Of a DNA stretch of 35,742 nucleotides, positions 27,400 through 35,090 are shown piece by piece. Both the position numbers and the translations under genes were made by a program. Position 1 is the stretch's first letter, and each line of letters starts with the position of its first letter. The notes beneath the pieces are model-generated. The model worked only from the letters and a program-made list of their open reading frames with translations. It ran no database searches and was not told where the DNA came from. The DNA is from Thiotrichales bacterium (lineage in GTDB: Bacteria; Pseudomonadota; Gammaproteobacteria; Thiomicrospirales; Thiomicrospiraceae). The stretch is taken from assembly GCA_016936535.1 (NCBI GenBank), contig JAFGXP010000044.1, forward strand, positions 1-35,742, read 5' to 3'.

Positions 27400-28599
27400 T
27401 TAAGCTTGACCCAACCGCTTTTTTGGCCCAGCCTCTTTGAGCTGTTCGATGGCCTCTTTATAGACCAATGCGGCTTGTTCTTCCTTGCCTTGCGCCTCAT
27501 AACAATGGGCTAAGGCGTGAAACGTTTCCAACTGGGGAACCAGCTTCAGGCTCTGTTGCAAATAGCTTTTACCCAAAGCCCACATCTGACTGCAACAGGC
27601 CAAACGCCCCAACGTTAACAACAATATCGGATTTTGTGGCTGGTTTTTTAACCAAGTTTCAGCTTTTTTCATTCGCTCAAACGCTGGCCCCAAAGTCAAA
27701 CGACCATATTGATAAACCAAACGATCATCCCAATGACGCGCCAATGCTTTTTCCAAGAGTTTTTCTAAACCGACTTCCTGACCAAATCCAATCCGTTGTT
27801 CAACAAATTCAGCCAAAATTTCGGCTTCCATCTGTGCTTTGGCAGGTAACTGATACCAAAGTGCATCCAACCCATCGACCTCTTTGGCCGTAGCCAGTTT
27901 CCCCGCTAATAAACTGCGTTGTAATGACCAAAGTGCTTCGCGGACCAGAGCCTTACTTTTTTCAATGCGCGGCATCAGGGCTTCTAGCTCTGGCCACTGT
28001 TTGAGTTGTACCAAGACCTTAGCGTATTCTTGCAACACATTTTGGTGGCTGGGTGCTTGTTCATGTAAAGCTTGTAACAGGGCTAACGCCTCCCAAGGGG
28101 ATTGCTCGAGTAGAAGCCGCGCTTCGACCAATCCAATCAGCATATACTCTTGCGGATAAGCATCCCGAGCCTCTTGCAGATACGCATCGCGCCTTTTTAC
28201 CGCCCCTTGATTCTGCGCCATCTTAGCCGCGCTCAAATAGTGAACCAGTCCAGATTCACTGCGTTTGGCGCTGCGAATGAGCGCCTTTTCGGCTTTGTGC
28301 CATTCCCCATATTCAAGCGCAATCATGCCTTCGGTCATGGCATCCTGCGCCTGATTTAAGCGACTAAAACGGCGACGATGCTGCCAATAACGTGGAAAAT
28401 TCCATACCAGCAAACTCAAACGTACAAGCAAATATCCTAGGGTAAAGAATAATAAGACCAACCCCATAAAAAAGCTCAGACTGGTTTCAATAATCCATTG
28501 CCCCCAAACTACTGAAACCACCCCATTGTCGTACAACATCAAGGTTGCCAAGCCCGTGGTTGCCAAGAAAGCTAAAATCCAAGTCACAACACGTCTCAT
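27400..28599 (-). CDS. hemY: HemY protein, membrane-anchored TPR accessory of heme synthesis
   Basis: This is the gammaproteobacterial HemY (not the protoporphyrinogen oxidase of the same name), whose exact role in heme synthesis is unsettled. Two N-terminal membrane helices (about residues 5-25 and 40-65) are followed by an RRRFSRLNQAQDAMTEGMIAL segment typical of the family, then TPR-like helical repeats to the end, the last one clear in ALAHCYEAQGKEEQAALVYKEA. Length, 399, is normal. It is the last gene of the hemC-hemD-hemX-hemY operon, three bases after hemX, with AGGAG lying inside the end of hemX. Confidence 0.92.
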   Translation of the reverse strand: MRRVVTWILAFLATTGLATLMLYDNGVVSVVWGQWIIETSLSFFMGLVLLFFTLGYLLVRLSLLVWNFPRYWQHRRRFSRLNQAQDAMTEGMIALEYGEWHKAEKALIRSAKRSESGLVHYLSAAKMAQNQGAVKRRDAYLQEARDAYPQEYMLIGLVEARLLLEQSPWEALALLQALHEQAPSHQNVLQEYAKVLVQLKQWPELEALMPRIEKSKALVREALWSLQRSLLAGKLATAKEVDGLDALWYQLPAKAQMEAEILAEFVEQRIGFGQEVGLEKLLEKALARHWDDRLVYQYGRLTLGPAFERMKKAETWLKNQPQNPILLLTLGRLACCSQMWALGKSYLQQSLKLVPQLETFHALAHCYEAQGKEEQAALVYKEAIEQLKEAGPKKRLGQA

Positions 28600-28602
28600 C
28601 GA

Positions 28603-29886
28603 CTACTCCTGACCTGAGGACGCGTGCCATTGCGCAATTAACAAGGGCTTTCTGGCAGGCAAGGTTAAATCGCCAAACGGCTGCAGTGCTTGCTGCAAAG
28701 CGGGCACAATACTGGGCACTTGAGCTTGGGCAATCTGCAGCAATTGCTGTTGCGCACGCTCGCTTAAATGGGTGGCGTCATTGTCCAAGGCAAACTGGAA
28801 ATGATCTACTGTCAACAATAGGCGTTGCTGCACCACCTGATGCAGCATAATGCTTTCAACTTGATTGAACGACTCCGCCTCTCGATGCTGAATACGCACC
28901 AATCCACTTAGCTTGTGCAATAAGTTTTGCCAAGGACTAAGAGCACTCGGTAACGCCTCTTCTGTGTGCGCTGGTGTAAAATCCGTTGGCATCTCTGGCA
29001 TCTGTAAAATGAGTTGTCGAACCGCATCAAGCGATGGTCTTGGCTGTGTTTCCGCTGCTTGATACTGCTGCACCTGGCGAATATCTTGCTCAAGCAGTAA
29101 ATTAATCGCTTCTCTTTCGGCTGGGCCTAAGGGGATGAGCGCTTGTTGCAATGCCTTTAACTGAGTTTGAGTTTGCTCGGCCGAGAGGTTGAGCAGCCAC
29201 TGGGTATTGATTTTCAACGCCCAAACCTGCAAATCCGATACCTCCATTTTTGCGGACCCATTTGCCGGCTCTAAGACACTTTGCAATTGGGTTTGAACCG
29301 CATTAAGTTGCGACTGGATTGCCTTGCGTTCTGCATTCCAATCGTTATCAGGCGCTTGCTGAGGCGGATTCTGTATGGCGAAAGCGGCGATGCGCGCGTC
29401 CATCTCTGCTTGGAGTTTCTGCTGTAACTGGTTCAACGCCTCCGAAGGCAATGCACTCTCTCCGAGTTTTTGGGTCAGCTGGGTAAGTTGCGCTTGAATC
29501 GGCGTCAAGGCCGCTTGCTGCTGTTCAAGCTGGTTGAGTGCTTGTTCGGCTTGGATTTGCGCTTGGCGTATTTTTTGATCCAGGGTCTGCAAGTCTTGAT
29601 CGACACTCAACATTTGACTCTGCATCCAGACTAACTGGCTGAATAACCAAATGCCCGCACCGGCCAGCACGAACACCAAGAGCGTTAAAGCCAAACGAAG
29701 TTGAAGCCACTGCCAGATCCATCGCAGTGGGTTCGTTCTAAAATCGTGTCTTGATTTGGAATCGACACCAGGTTGCGCGCTTTTAGGCTCAGTATTGTGT
29801 TCGGAAGTCGTGGTCTCTTGCACACCAAGCACTTCACCCTCAATAATTTTAGTTTCTTGCAGAACAGGGCGCAGCGGATCAGACAT
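28603..29886 (-). CDS. hemX: HemX, membrane-anchored coiled-coil protein of the hem operon
   Basis: HemX proteins are often annotated as uroporphyrinogen-III C-methyltransferase, but the methyltransferase fold is absent here. An acidic, low-complexity cytoplasmic N-terminus (about 1-58) precedes one membrane helix (LALTLLVFVLAGAGIWLF), then a Gln-rich coiled coil (about 90-200), then a helical domain with ALKINTQWLLNLSAEQTQTQ. ATG 29886 is chosen, with AAGGAG seven bases upstream, giving 427 residues; a GTG six codons earlier lacks one. It lies between hemD (18 bases) and hemY (3 bases), and this context supports the name as much as the sequence does. Confidence 0.9.
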   Translation of the reverse strand: MSDPLRPVLQETKIIEGEVLGVQETTTSEHNTEPKSAQPGVDSKSRHDFRTNPLRWIWQWLQLRLALTLLVFVLAGAGIWLFSQLVWMQSQMLSVDQDLQTLDQKIRQAQIQAEQALNQLEQQQAALTPIQAQLTQLTQKLGESALPSEALNQLQQKLQAEMDARIAAFAIQNPPQQAPDNDWNAERKAIQSQLNAVQTQLQSVLEPANGSAKMEVSDLQVWALKINTQWLLNLSAEQTQTQLKALQQALIPLGPAEREAINLLLEQDIRQVQQYQAAETQPRPSLDAVRQLILQMPEMPTDFTPAHTEEALPSALSPWQNLLHKLSGLVRIQHREAESFNQVESIMLHQVVQQRLLLTVDHFQFALDNDATHLSERAQQQLLQIAQAQVPSIVPALQQALQPFGDLTLPARKPLLIAQWHASSGQE

Positions 29887-29904
29887 AATCCCACTCCTTT
29901 TCAC

Positions 29905-30705
29905 TTAAGATGATAAACGGCACTCAGTGCAATAGGTTTGCAGGGCCTCAATGACACCGGCATCACTCTGAGTAGATACCGTTCGAATCGCGCCTTGCCA
30001 ACCTTGTTGGCGAAGCAAATCCGCTAAACGCTGACTGTACACCAAAGTCAGTTCAATAAATCGCCATGCCTGGCTGTTCGCGGTGGCAAAGCGTTCATCC
30101 TTCGGAGCCACTTGTTCAATCAGGCCACGAAAGCCATCATAACTGCTGACCAACAAAACGGGATGGGATGCACGTTGAAAGGCATCCCAAGAAGCGTGGC
30201 AAAACGCTTTGGTTTGACGTCGATAGACCAAGGCAAGGACAAGCTGGGCACCGCGTTGTGTGAGCGTCTCCGCCAGCAGGGTCCGTCCGCCCTCGCCTTT
30301 TACCAATAAAATCTTCTGCCCGGTAAGCACTTGCATGGCGGGATGGGTCAGTAAAGACTCGCTGTCGAATTGCTGGGCGGATAGGGTACGAATCGGCCAC
30401 CCAAGGGCTTCGCCGGCTTGCGCGGTGGCGCGACCAATGGCTAAGACCTGCGTTCGCTTGGTCGGCATCTGCAGCAGTCCGCCTTGCTGTACCCAACCCT
30501 GAACGGCATTGACACTGGTGAAGATAATCCAGTCAAAATCCGTCAAATCCGGCAAAGGCGGGACAAGTTTTTGCCATTCAATGGTCAGGGTAGGACAAGC
30601 CAGTACCTCACACCCTTGTGCTTGTAAGGCGACCGTCAGTGCCTGCGCTTGCTGCTCGGGACGAGTATTGAGTAGCGTCAATCCACTCAAGGCCTGAACC
30701 GTCAC
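29905..30705 (-). CDS. hemD: Uroporphyrinogen-III synthase HemD
   Basis: HemD closes hydroxymethylbilane to uroporphyrinogen III with inversion of ring D. The family is poorly conserved. The N-terminal LLNTRPEQQAQALTVALQAQG, DFDWIIFTSVNAVQGW, AIGRATAQA, LLVKGEGGRTLLAETL and LLVSSYDGFRGL are the recognisable blocks. Length, 266, is slightly longer than usual. A late segment includes VSTQSDAGVIEAL, where SDAGVIEAL is the standard C-terminal signature, followed by a short tail with two cysteines. It starts six bases after hemC, so the two genes are co-transcribed and likely coupled. Confidence 0.95.
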   Translation of the reverse strand: MTVQALSGLTLLNTRPEQQAQALTVALQAQGCEVLACPTLTIEWQKLVPPLPDLTDFDWIIFTSVNAVQGWVQQGGLLQMPTKRTQVLAIGRATAQAGEALGWPIRTLSAQQFDSESLLTHPAMQVLTGQKILLVKGEGGRTLLAETLTQRGAQLVLALVYRRQTKAFCHASWDAFQRASHPVLLVSSYDGFRGLIEQVAPKDERFATANSQAWRFIELTLVYSQRLADLLRQQGWQGAIRTVSTQSDAGVIEALQTYCTECRLSS

Positions 30706-30711
30706 GGTGCT

Positions 30712-31656
30712 CTAGCCTTTATGCAAATCAGCGGCATAGACCGCTTGTAAAATTTGGCGTGCGCCTTGGGCTAACAAGCTGTCGCCAAGCGCCCGCCCAA
30801 GGGCTTCGGCTTCGGCTTGAGGCCCTTCCATTTGAGCCTGAATGATTTCGGTTCCGTCTAAACTGGCGACCAATCCTCGGATTCGCAACTGCGCATTATC
30901 TAATAGCTCTGCAAAGACACCAATCGGCACTTGGCACCCGCCTTCCAAACGGTGATTCATGGCACGCTCAGCAAGCGTGCGAATTTCAGTTGGACGATGG
31001 TTCAAAACCGAAATCAGTGCTTTTGTTTCATGGTCTTTAGCAAAGTACTCGATGCCAAGCGTGCCTTGCGTTACCGCTGGCAGGCAGATTTCTGGCGCAA
31101 TTTCGTGACGAATCCGTTCGGAAAGCTCAAGCCGTTGCAAACCAGATGTTGCCAAAACAATGGCATCGTATTCCTCTGCATCCAGCTTGCCCAGACGCGT
31201 CCCAACATTACCGCGCAAATCTCGAACCTGCAAATCAGGACGCCGCGCCAAAAGTTGTGCTTTGCGACGTAAACTCGATGTCCCTAATACGGCACCTTGC
31301 GGCAGCTCATCAAAATGACTAAAACGGTTAGAAACAAAAGCATCGGTTGGACTGTGCCGCTCTAAAATCGCACCTAACGCAAAACCTTCTGGCAACTCCA
31401 TTGGCACATCTTTCATCGAGTGCACGGCAATATCGGCTTCACCCGCCAACATCCGGTCTTCAAGTTCTTTGGTAAACAAGCCTTTTCCGCCGATTTTGGC
31501 CAAGGGGACATCCAGAATCTTATCGCCTTTGGTGACCATCGGTAGGAGCTCAATTTCCAGTCCAGGATGAGCCTGCTCCAATTGGGCTTTAACAAATTCT
31601 GCCTGCCACATAGCAAGCGGGCTTTTACGAGTGGCAATTCTAAGCGTTTTTTTCAT
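30712..31656 (-). CDS. hemC: Hydroxymethylbilane synthase (porphobilinogen deaminase) HemC
   Basis: HemC polymerises four porphobilinogens into hydroxymethylbilane on a covalently bound dipyrromethane cofactor. The cofactor-binding cysteine is C241 in EGGCQVPIG, and the catalytic aspartate is D83 in HSMKDVP. Other diagnostic blocks are [35 protein letters not shown] and LRGNVGTRL. Length, 314, is typical. AGGGA precedes the ATG. It is the first gene of the hemC-D-X-Y operon. A TAGAAT sequence on the minus strand at 31749-31744 may be its -10, about 90 bases upstream, but no good -35 is seen. Confidence 0.97.
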   Translation of the reverse strand: MKKTLRIATRKSPLAMWQAEFVKAQLEQAHPGLEIELLPMVTKGDKILDVPLAKIGGKGLFTKELEDRMLAGEADIAVHSMKDVPMELPEGFALGAILERHSPTDAFVSNRFSHFDELPQGAVLGTSSLRRKAQLLARRPDLQVRDLRGNVGTRLGKLDAEEYDAIVLATSGLQRLELSERIRHEIAPEICLPAVTQGTLGIEYFAKDHETKALISVLNHRPTEIRTLAERAMNHRLEGGCQVPIGVFAELLDNAQLRIRGLVASLDGTEIIQAQMEGPQAEAEALGRALGDSLLAQGARQILQAVYAADLHKG

Positions 31657-31896
31657 TCGATTCCCTGTGGGCCTGTTCGCTTTACCCAGTTGGCTTGCAT
31701 GGGAAGCCTATGGCAAAGTCATTCTGAGTTGAAATTATTGGCCATTCTACAAAAAAAGGCCTGACGGCTGGCGATGTTTTGCTGAACGAAGCACTGACCG
31801 AGCAATTTCGTAACGCCTCCAGACGCGCTTTTCGTTAAAATAAGTGTTCTTTATTTGAACCCTTTACCGCACTGAACCCACCCCTAAGAGAAGCAT

Positions 31897-32445
31897 ATGA
31901 TTGGCCAACTTGCAAAATTGGGAACCGCTTTCGGCCTGACGGGTGCCTTGTTGTTTTATGGCATTGTCCACTCAACGCCTTCTGCATCCTTACCGGAACT
32001 CGAAAACTTACCGGCCTTGTCGGCACAAGCCAAACAAAAGGAGCTGCCGATTCTGCTACTGTTCAGTGCACAATGGTGCGAATACTGTACCGTTTTAAAA
32101 GAACAGGTATTAGAGCCAATGATGCTTGGCGGCCTCTACGAAGGACGCTATGTTTATTTGCGTCAAGTCAGCTTGGAAGAAGATCATCCGATTGTTGACT
32201 GGCATGGCAAAACCCTGACCAAACGCCAATGGGCATATCAACTCGGAGCCGACTTAACGCCAACCCTTCTGTTTGTCGATGGCAACGGAAAAGAGGTCGC
32301 AGAGCGCATCACCGGCATACCTGAGCTGACGTTGTTTGCCGGTTTAATTCATAATCGTTTAAACCAGGCCTACCAAAATATGGAATTAAACAAACGCATT
32401 CCATCCACACCCGAACAACTGGCTGCGATGCCCGCATCACCTTAA
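31897..32445 (+). CDS. Exported thioredoxin-fold protein with CEYC active site
   Basis: A thioredoxin-like protein of 182 residues. The N-terminus has a hydrophobic stretch (residues 10-24, FGLTGALLFYGIV region) that is an uncleaved anchor or signal peptide, so the domain is likely periplasmic. The redox motif is W60-C61-E-Y-C64 in FSAQWCEYCTVLKE, and the cis-proline loop is LTPTLLFVDGNG. The active-site context and the long helix after it resemble SoxW/DUF255-type thioredoxins more than cytoplasmic TrxA. Reduction of a periplasmic disulfide is the likely activity, and the partner is unknown. argH follows 30 bases later. A role with Sox proteins is only a guess, since soxCD is 26 kb away. Confidence 0.85.
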   Translation: MIGQLAKLGTAFGLTGALLFYGIVHSTPSASLPELENLPALSAQAKQKELPILLLFSAQWCEYCTVLKEQVLEPMMLGGLYEGRYVYLRQVSLEEDHPIVDWHGKTLTKRQWAYQLGADLTPTLLFVDGNGKEVAERITGIPELTLFAGLIHNRLNQAYQNMELNKRIPSTPEQLAAMPASP

Positions 32446-32475
32446 TTTATTACGATTTACGCTTTTGGGATATTT

Positions 32476-33876
32476 ATGAGCAATCAACACAACCAAGAAA
32501 AACTTTCCAGCGCTCGCTTTAGCGAATCGACCGATGCCTTTGTGGAAGCTTTTACCGCATCGATAATGTTCGATCACCGTATGTATAAGCAAGACATTCA
32601 AGGCTCTTTGGCCCATGCCAAGATGCTTAACAAAGTTGGCGTGCTCAACGACCAAGAGTTAGACGAAATTCTTCGCGGACTGGATCAAGTGCTGCATGAG
32701 ATTGAATCCGGACAACTGCAGTGGTCGATTAAGCAAGAAGACATTCATATGAATATCGAAGCGCGCTTGACAGAAATCATTGGGGTAACCGGCAAAAAAC
32801 TGCACACCGGTCGATCACGTAACGACCAGGTTGCAACCGACATTCGGCTGTACCTGCGTGACGAAATTGACCAGATTCAACCCGAGATTCTGCGTTTGCA
32901 ACGCGGTTTAGTCGAGCTGGCCGAAAGAGAAGCGCACACCATTATGCCTGGGTTTACCCATTTGCAAACTGCCCAGCCGGTGACGTTTGGGCATCATATG
33001 TTGGCATGGTTTGAAATGCTCAAACGCGATTTGGAGCGATTACAAGATTGCCGTAAACGAGTGAATAGTTTACCGCTGGGTTCTGCCGCCTTGGCTGGAA
33101 CTACCTACCCGATTGATCGCCACTACACCGCTGAACTTTTGGGCTTTGACCGCGTGGGCGAAAATTCATTGGACGGAGTCTCCGACCGCGATTTTGCAAT
33201 CGAATTTACCCATTGGGCCGCCACTCTAATGATGCATTTATCGCGGTTTTCGGAAGAATTGGTGCTGTGGTCTTCCGCCCAATTTCAGTTTATTGATTTG
33301 CCCGATCGCTTCTGCACCGGTTCGTCCATCATGCCTCAGAAGAAAAACCCCGATGTCCCCGAATTGGTGCGCGGTAAGACCGGCCGCGTTTATGGTCATT
33401 TAATGAGTCTCTTGACGTTGATGAAATCCCAACCTCTGGCCTATAACAAAGACAATCAAGAAGACAAGGAACCGTTATTTGACACGGTGGATACCGTTAA
33501 AGGAAGTTTACGCGCTTTTGCGGATATGATTCCAGCAATGACCGTCAAACGTGAAATCACCTACCAAGCGGCAAAACGCGGATTCTCGACCGCCACCGAT
33601 TTGGCCGATTATCTGGTTCGTAAAGGCTTAGCCTTCCGTGATTCGCACGAGGCCGTTGGTTTAGCGGTAGCTCATGGTATTCGTAGCGGCGAGGATCTAT
33701 CCGAAATGTCTTTGGAAACCTTACAAGGCTTTTGCAACAAAATTGAAGCCGATGTCTATCAGGTACTGACCCTCGAGGGCTCGGTTGCGGCGCGTAATCA
33801 TTTTGGTGGAACTGCGCCGAATCAAGTACTGGCAGCGGTTGCTCGCGCCAAAGACTACCTAGCTCAGCCTGCATAA
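32476..33876 (+). CDS. argH: Argininosuccinate lyase ArgH
   Basis: ArgH splits argininosuccinate into arginine and fumarate, the last step of arginine synthesis. It is a homotetrameric member of the aspartase/fumarase superfamily. The superfamily signature is visible as [19 protein letters not shown], with the catalytic serine at its start. [27 protein letters not shown] (with the catalytic histidine) and [10 protein letters not shown] are ArgH blocks. The length, 466, is typical. Only a weak GGGATA precedes the ATG. It may be co-transcribed with the upstream thioredoxin-like gene. Confidence 0.97.
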   Translation: MSNQHNQEKLSSARFSESTDAFVEAFTASIMFDHRMYKQDIQGSLAHAKMLNKVGVLNDQELDEILRGLDQVLHEIESGQLQWSIKQEDIHMNIEARLTEIIGVTGKKLHTGRSRNDQVATDIRLYLRDEIDQIQPEILRLQRGLVELAEREAHTIMPGFTHLQTAQPVTFGHHMLAWFEMLKRDLERLQDCRKRVNSLPLGSAALAGTTYPIDRHYTAELLGFDRVGENSLDGVSDRDFAIEFTHWAATLMMHLSRFSEELVLWSSAQFQFIDLPDRFCTGSSIMPQKKNPDVPELVRGKTGRVYGHLMSLLTLMKSQPLAYNKDNQEDKEPLFDTVDTVKGSLRAFADMIPAMTVKREITYQAAKRGFSTATDLADYLVRKGLAFRDSHEAVGLAVAHGIRSGEDLSEMSLETLQGFCNKIEADVYQVLTLEGSVAARNHFGGTAPNQVLAAVARAKDYLAQPA

Positions 33877-33887
33877 AAAAGCAGGAT

Positions 33888-33914
33888 GACATCGCCCAAA
33901 AACAGGGCGGTGTC
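33888..33914. terminator. Hairpin between argH and apt
   Basis: Arms GACATCGCCC (33888-33897) and GGGCGGTGTC (33905-33914) pair over 10 bp with one non-Watson-Crick position and a 7-base loop. An A run lies a few bases to the left, giving a T run on the minus strand, so it best serves apt and possibly argH. Confidence 0.65.
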
Positions 33915-33925
33915 GGCCTCTTTCA

Positions 33926-34444
33926 TTAATCGTGAAACTGCATCACTGAACGCACTTTCATTTCTTTATACACAAAGCTGTTAAGCGCTTTTAAGTCAAT
34001 CAAGCACGCCATGCCGACTACTTGATAGCCAACCTGCTCACACAGTGCGGCGGCGGCGCCCATCGATCCGCCAGTCGCAATCAAATCATCCAGTAACAAA
34101 ACCTTACTGCCATCCCCTTTTTGCATCTCCAACTTATCACTGCCATACTCCAACCCATATTCAATCGAAGCATGCACATTGGGTAACTTACCCGGCTTGC
34201 GCACCTTAATAAATCCTTTATTGTGTTTAAACGCCAAAGCGGCAGCAAAGATAAAACCTCGCGACTCAATCCCGGCTAAAGCATCAATTTGAGCCCACTC
34301 TTCTGGAGAAAAGAGCGCACTCATGGCATCAATGGTTTCAACAAAATGGGTTTTCAGTAAGGGCGAAATATCGCTAAACAAAACCCCTGGCTTAGGGAAG
34401 TCCGGAATCTGCGCCAAATGCTGAGCTAAAGGATGGTTTGACAT
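33926..34444 (-). CDS. apt: Adenine phosphoribosyltransferase Apt
   Basis: Apt salvages adenine to AMP with PRPP. The type I phosphoribosyltransferase PRPP loop is VLLLDDLIATGGSMGAAAA. The N-terminal IPDFPKPGVLFSDISPLL and IESRGFIFAAALAF are diagnostic of Apt against other PRTases. Length, 172, is normal. It converges with argH and diverges from the unknown gene at 34554. AAAGAG lies upstream of the ATG. Confidence 0.96.
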   Translation of the reverse strand: MSNHPLAQHLAQIPDFPKPGVLFSDISPLLKTHFVETIDAMSALFSPEEWAQIDALAGIESRGFIFAAALAFKHNKGFIKVRKPGKLPNVHASIEYGLEYGSDKLEMQKGDGSKVLLLDDLIATGGSMGAAAALCEQVGYQVVGMACLIDLKALNSFVYKEMKVRSVMQFHD

Positions 34445-34471
34445 ATCACACTCTTTGTAAAACGGGGGAAA

Positions 34472-34500
34472 TTGGCAGTTTAGGCAAAAACTGCTATGCT
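34472..34500 (+). promoter_or_regulatory. Candidate promoter with an embedded inverted repeat
   Basis: TTGGCA (34472-34477) and TATGCT (34495-34500) are spaced exactly 17 bases apart, about 54 bases before the ATG of the unknown 134-residue protein. Inside it, GCAGTTT (34475-34481) and AAACTGC (34488-34494) form a perfect 7-bp inverted repeat that covers the spacer, as an operator would. Confidence 0.5.
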
Positions 34501-34553
34501 CGAAAAAAACCTATTCTACCTGCTTTAAGCTGCGCATTGAACCGGAGAGCGAA

Positions 34554-34958
34554 ATGAGCTTACACACCGCACCCTACGAATTTGCTTTACGCAATCGCTT
34601 ACCAGCCGGGTCTCGAGATTTAGTCAATTATCTTTTTACGACTTACTCCTTAGCCTCCCTGCTCGAATTTTGGCAAACCCAAACACCCAATCAAGCGCTC
34701 ATCAAACAGTTCGATCTCCAACCAGAGGCTTGGCAAATGGCATTAAAAGCGACTTTGATTGCCAAATTCAGTGCTTTTGATCCTCTTTCGCAATTCACTC
34801 AAACACAACGGTTTTATCTGTTAAAAAGTGCTTGTGCGGTTCTAGGTGAATCCCGAGAGTGGCAATCGTTACCGCAGCGCTTACTCAAACAACAACCACC
34901 ACTACCGATTCTGAGCGAATGGTTGCGTAAGCTGCTGCTGCAACTGCAATCCCCTTAA
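34554..34958 (+). CDS. Unrecognised helical protein (134 aa)
   Basis: I do not recognise the family. The protein is predicted helical from its composition, rich in Leu and Gln, without a signal peptide or membrane span. The N-terminal part has RNRLPAGSRDLVNYLFTTYSL and the middle QFTQTQRFYLLKSACAVLGES. The single cysteine is in that segment. GGAG with good spacing precedes the ATG, a promoter-like sequence lies about 54 bases upstream and a terminator follows, so it is a convincing single-gene unit. Nothing nearby suggests a function. Confidence 0.75.
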   Translation: MSLHTAPYEFALRNRLPAGSRDLVNYLFTTYSLASLLEFWQTQTPNQALIKQFDLQPEAWQMALKATLIAKFSAFDPLSQFTQTQRFYLLKSACAVLGESREWQSLPQRLLKQQPPLPILSEWLRKLLLQLQSP

Positions 34959-35028
34959 AGTACCCCGCCGGAACAAACCATCACAATGTGGCCGCCCACC
35001 CTAAGACCCTTTCCTTCGCCCATAAAAA

Positions 35029-35060
35029 AACCCGCTTGAGCCCTAAGGCTTAAGCGGGTT
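35029..35060. terminator. Bidirectional terminator before the repeat protein gene
   Basis: Arms AACCCGCTTGAGCC (35029-35042) and GGCTTAAGCGGGTT (35047-35060) pair over 14 bp with a single G-T position and a CTAA loop. An A run lies to its left. It serves the plus-strand gene at 34554-34958 and the minus-strand repeat protein. Confidence 0.85.
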
Positions 35061-35090
35061 AATTAGCAAAACGCTTTTTGAGCGCAACAA

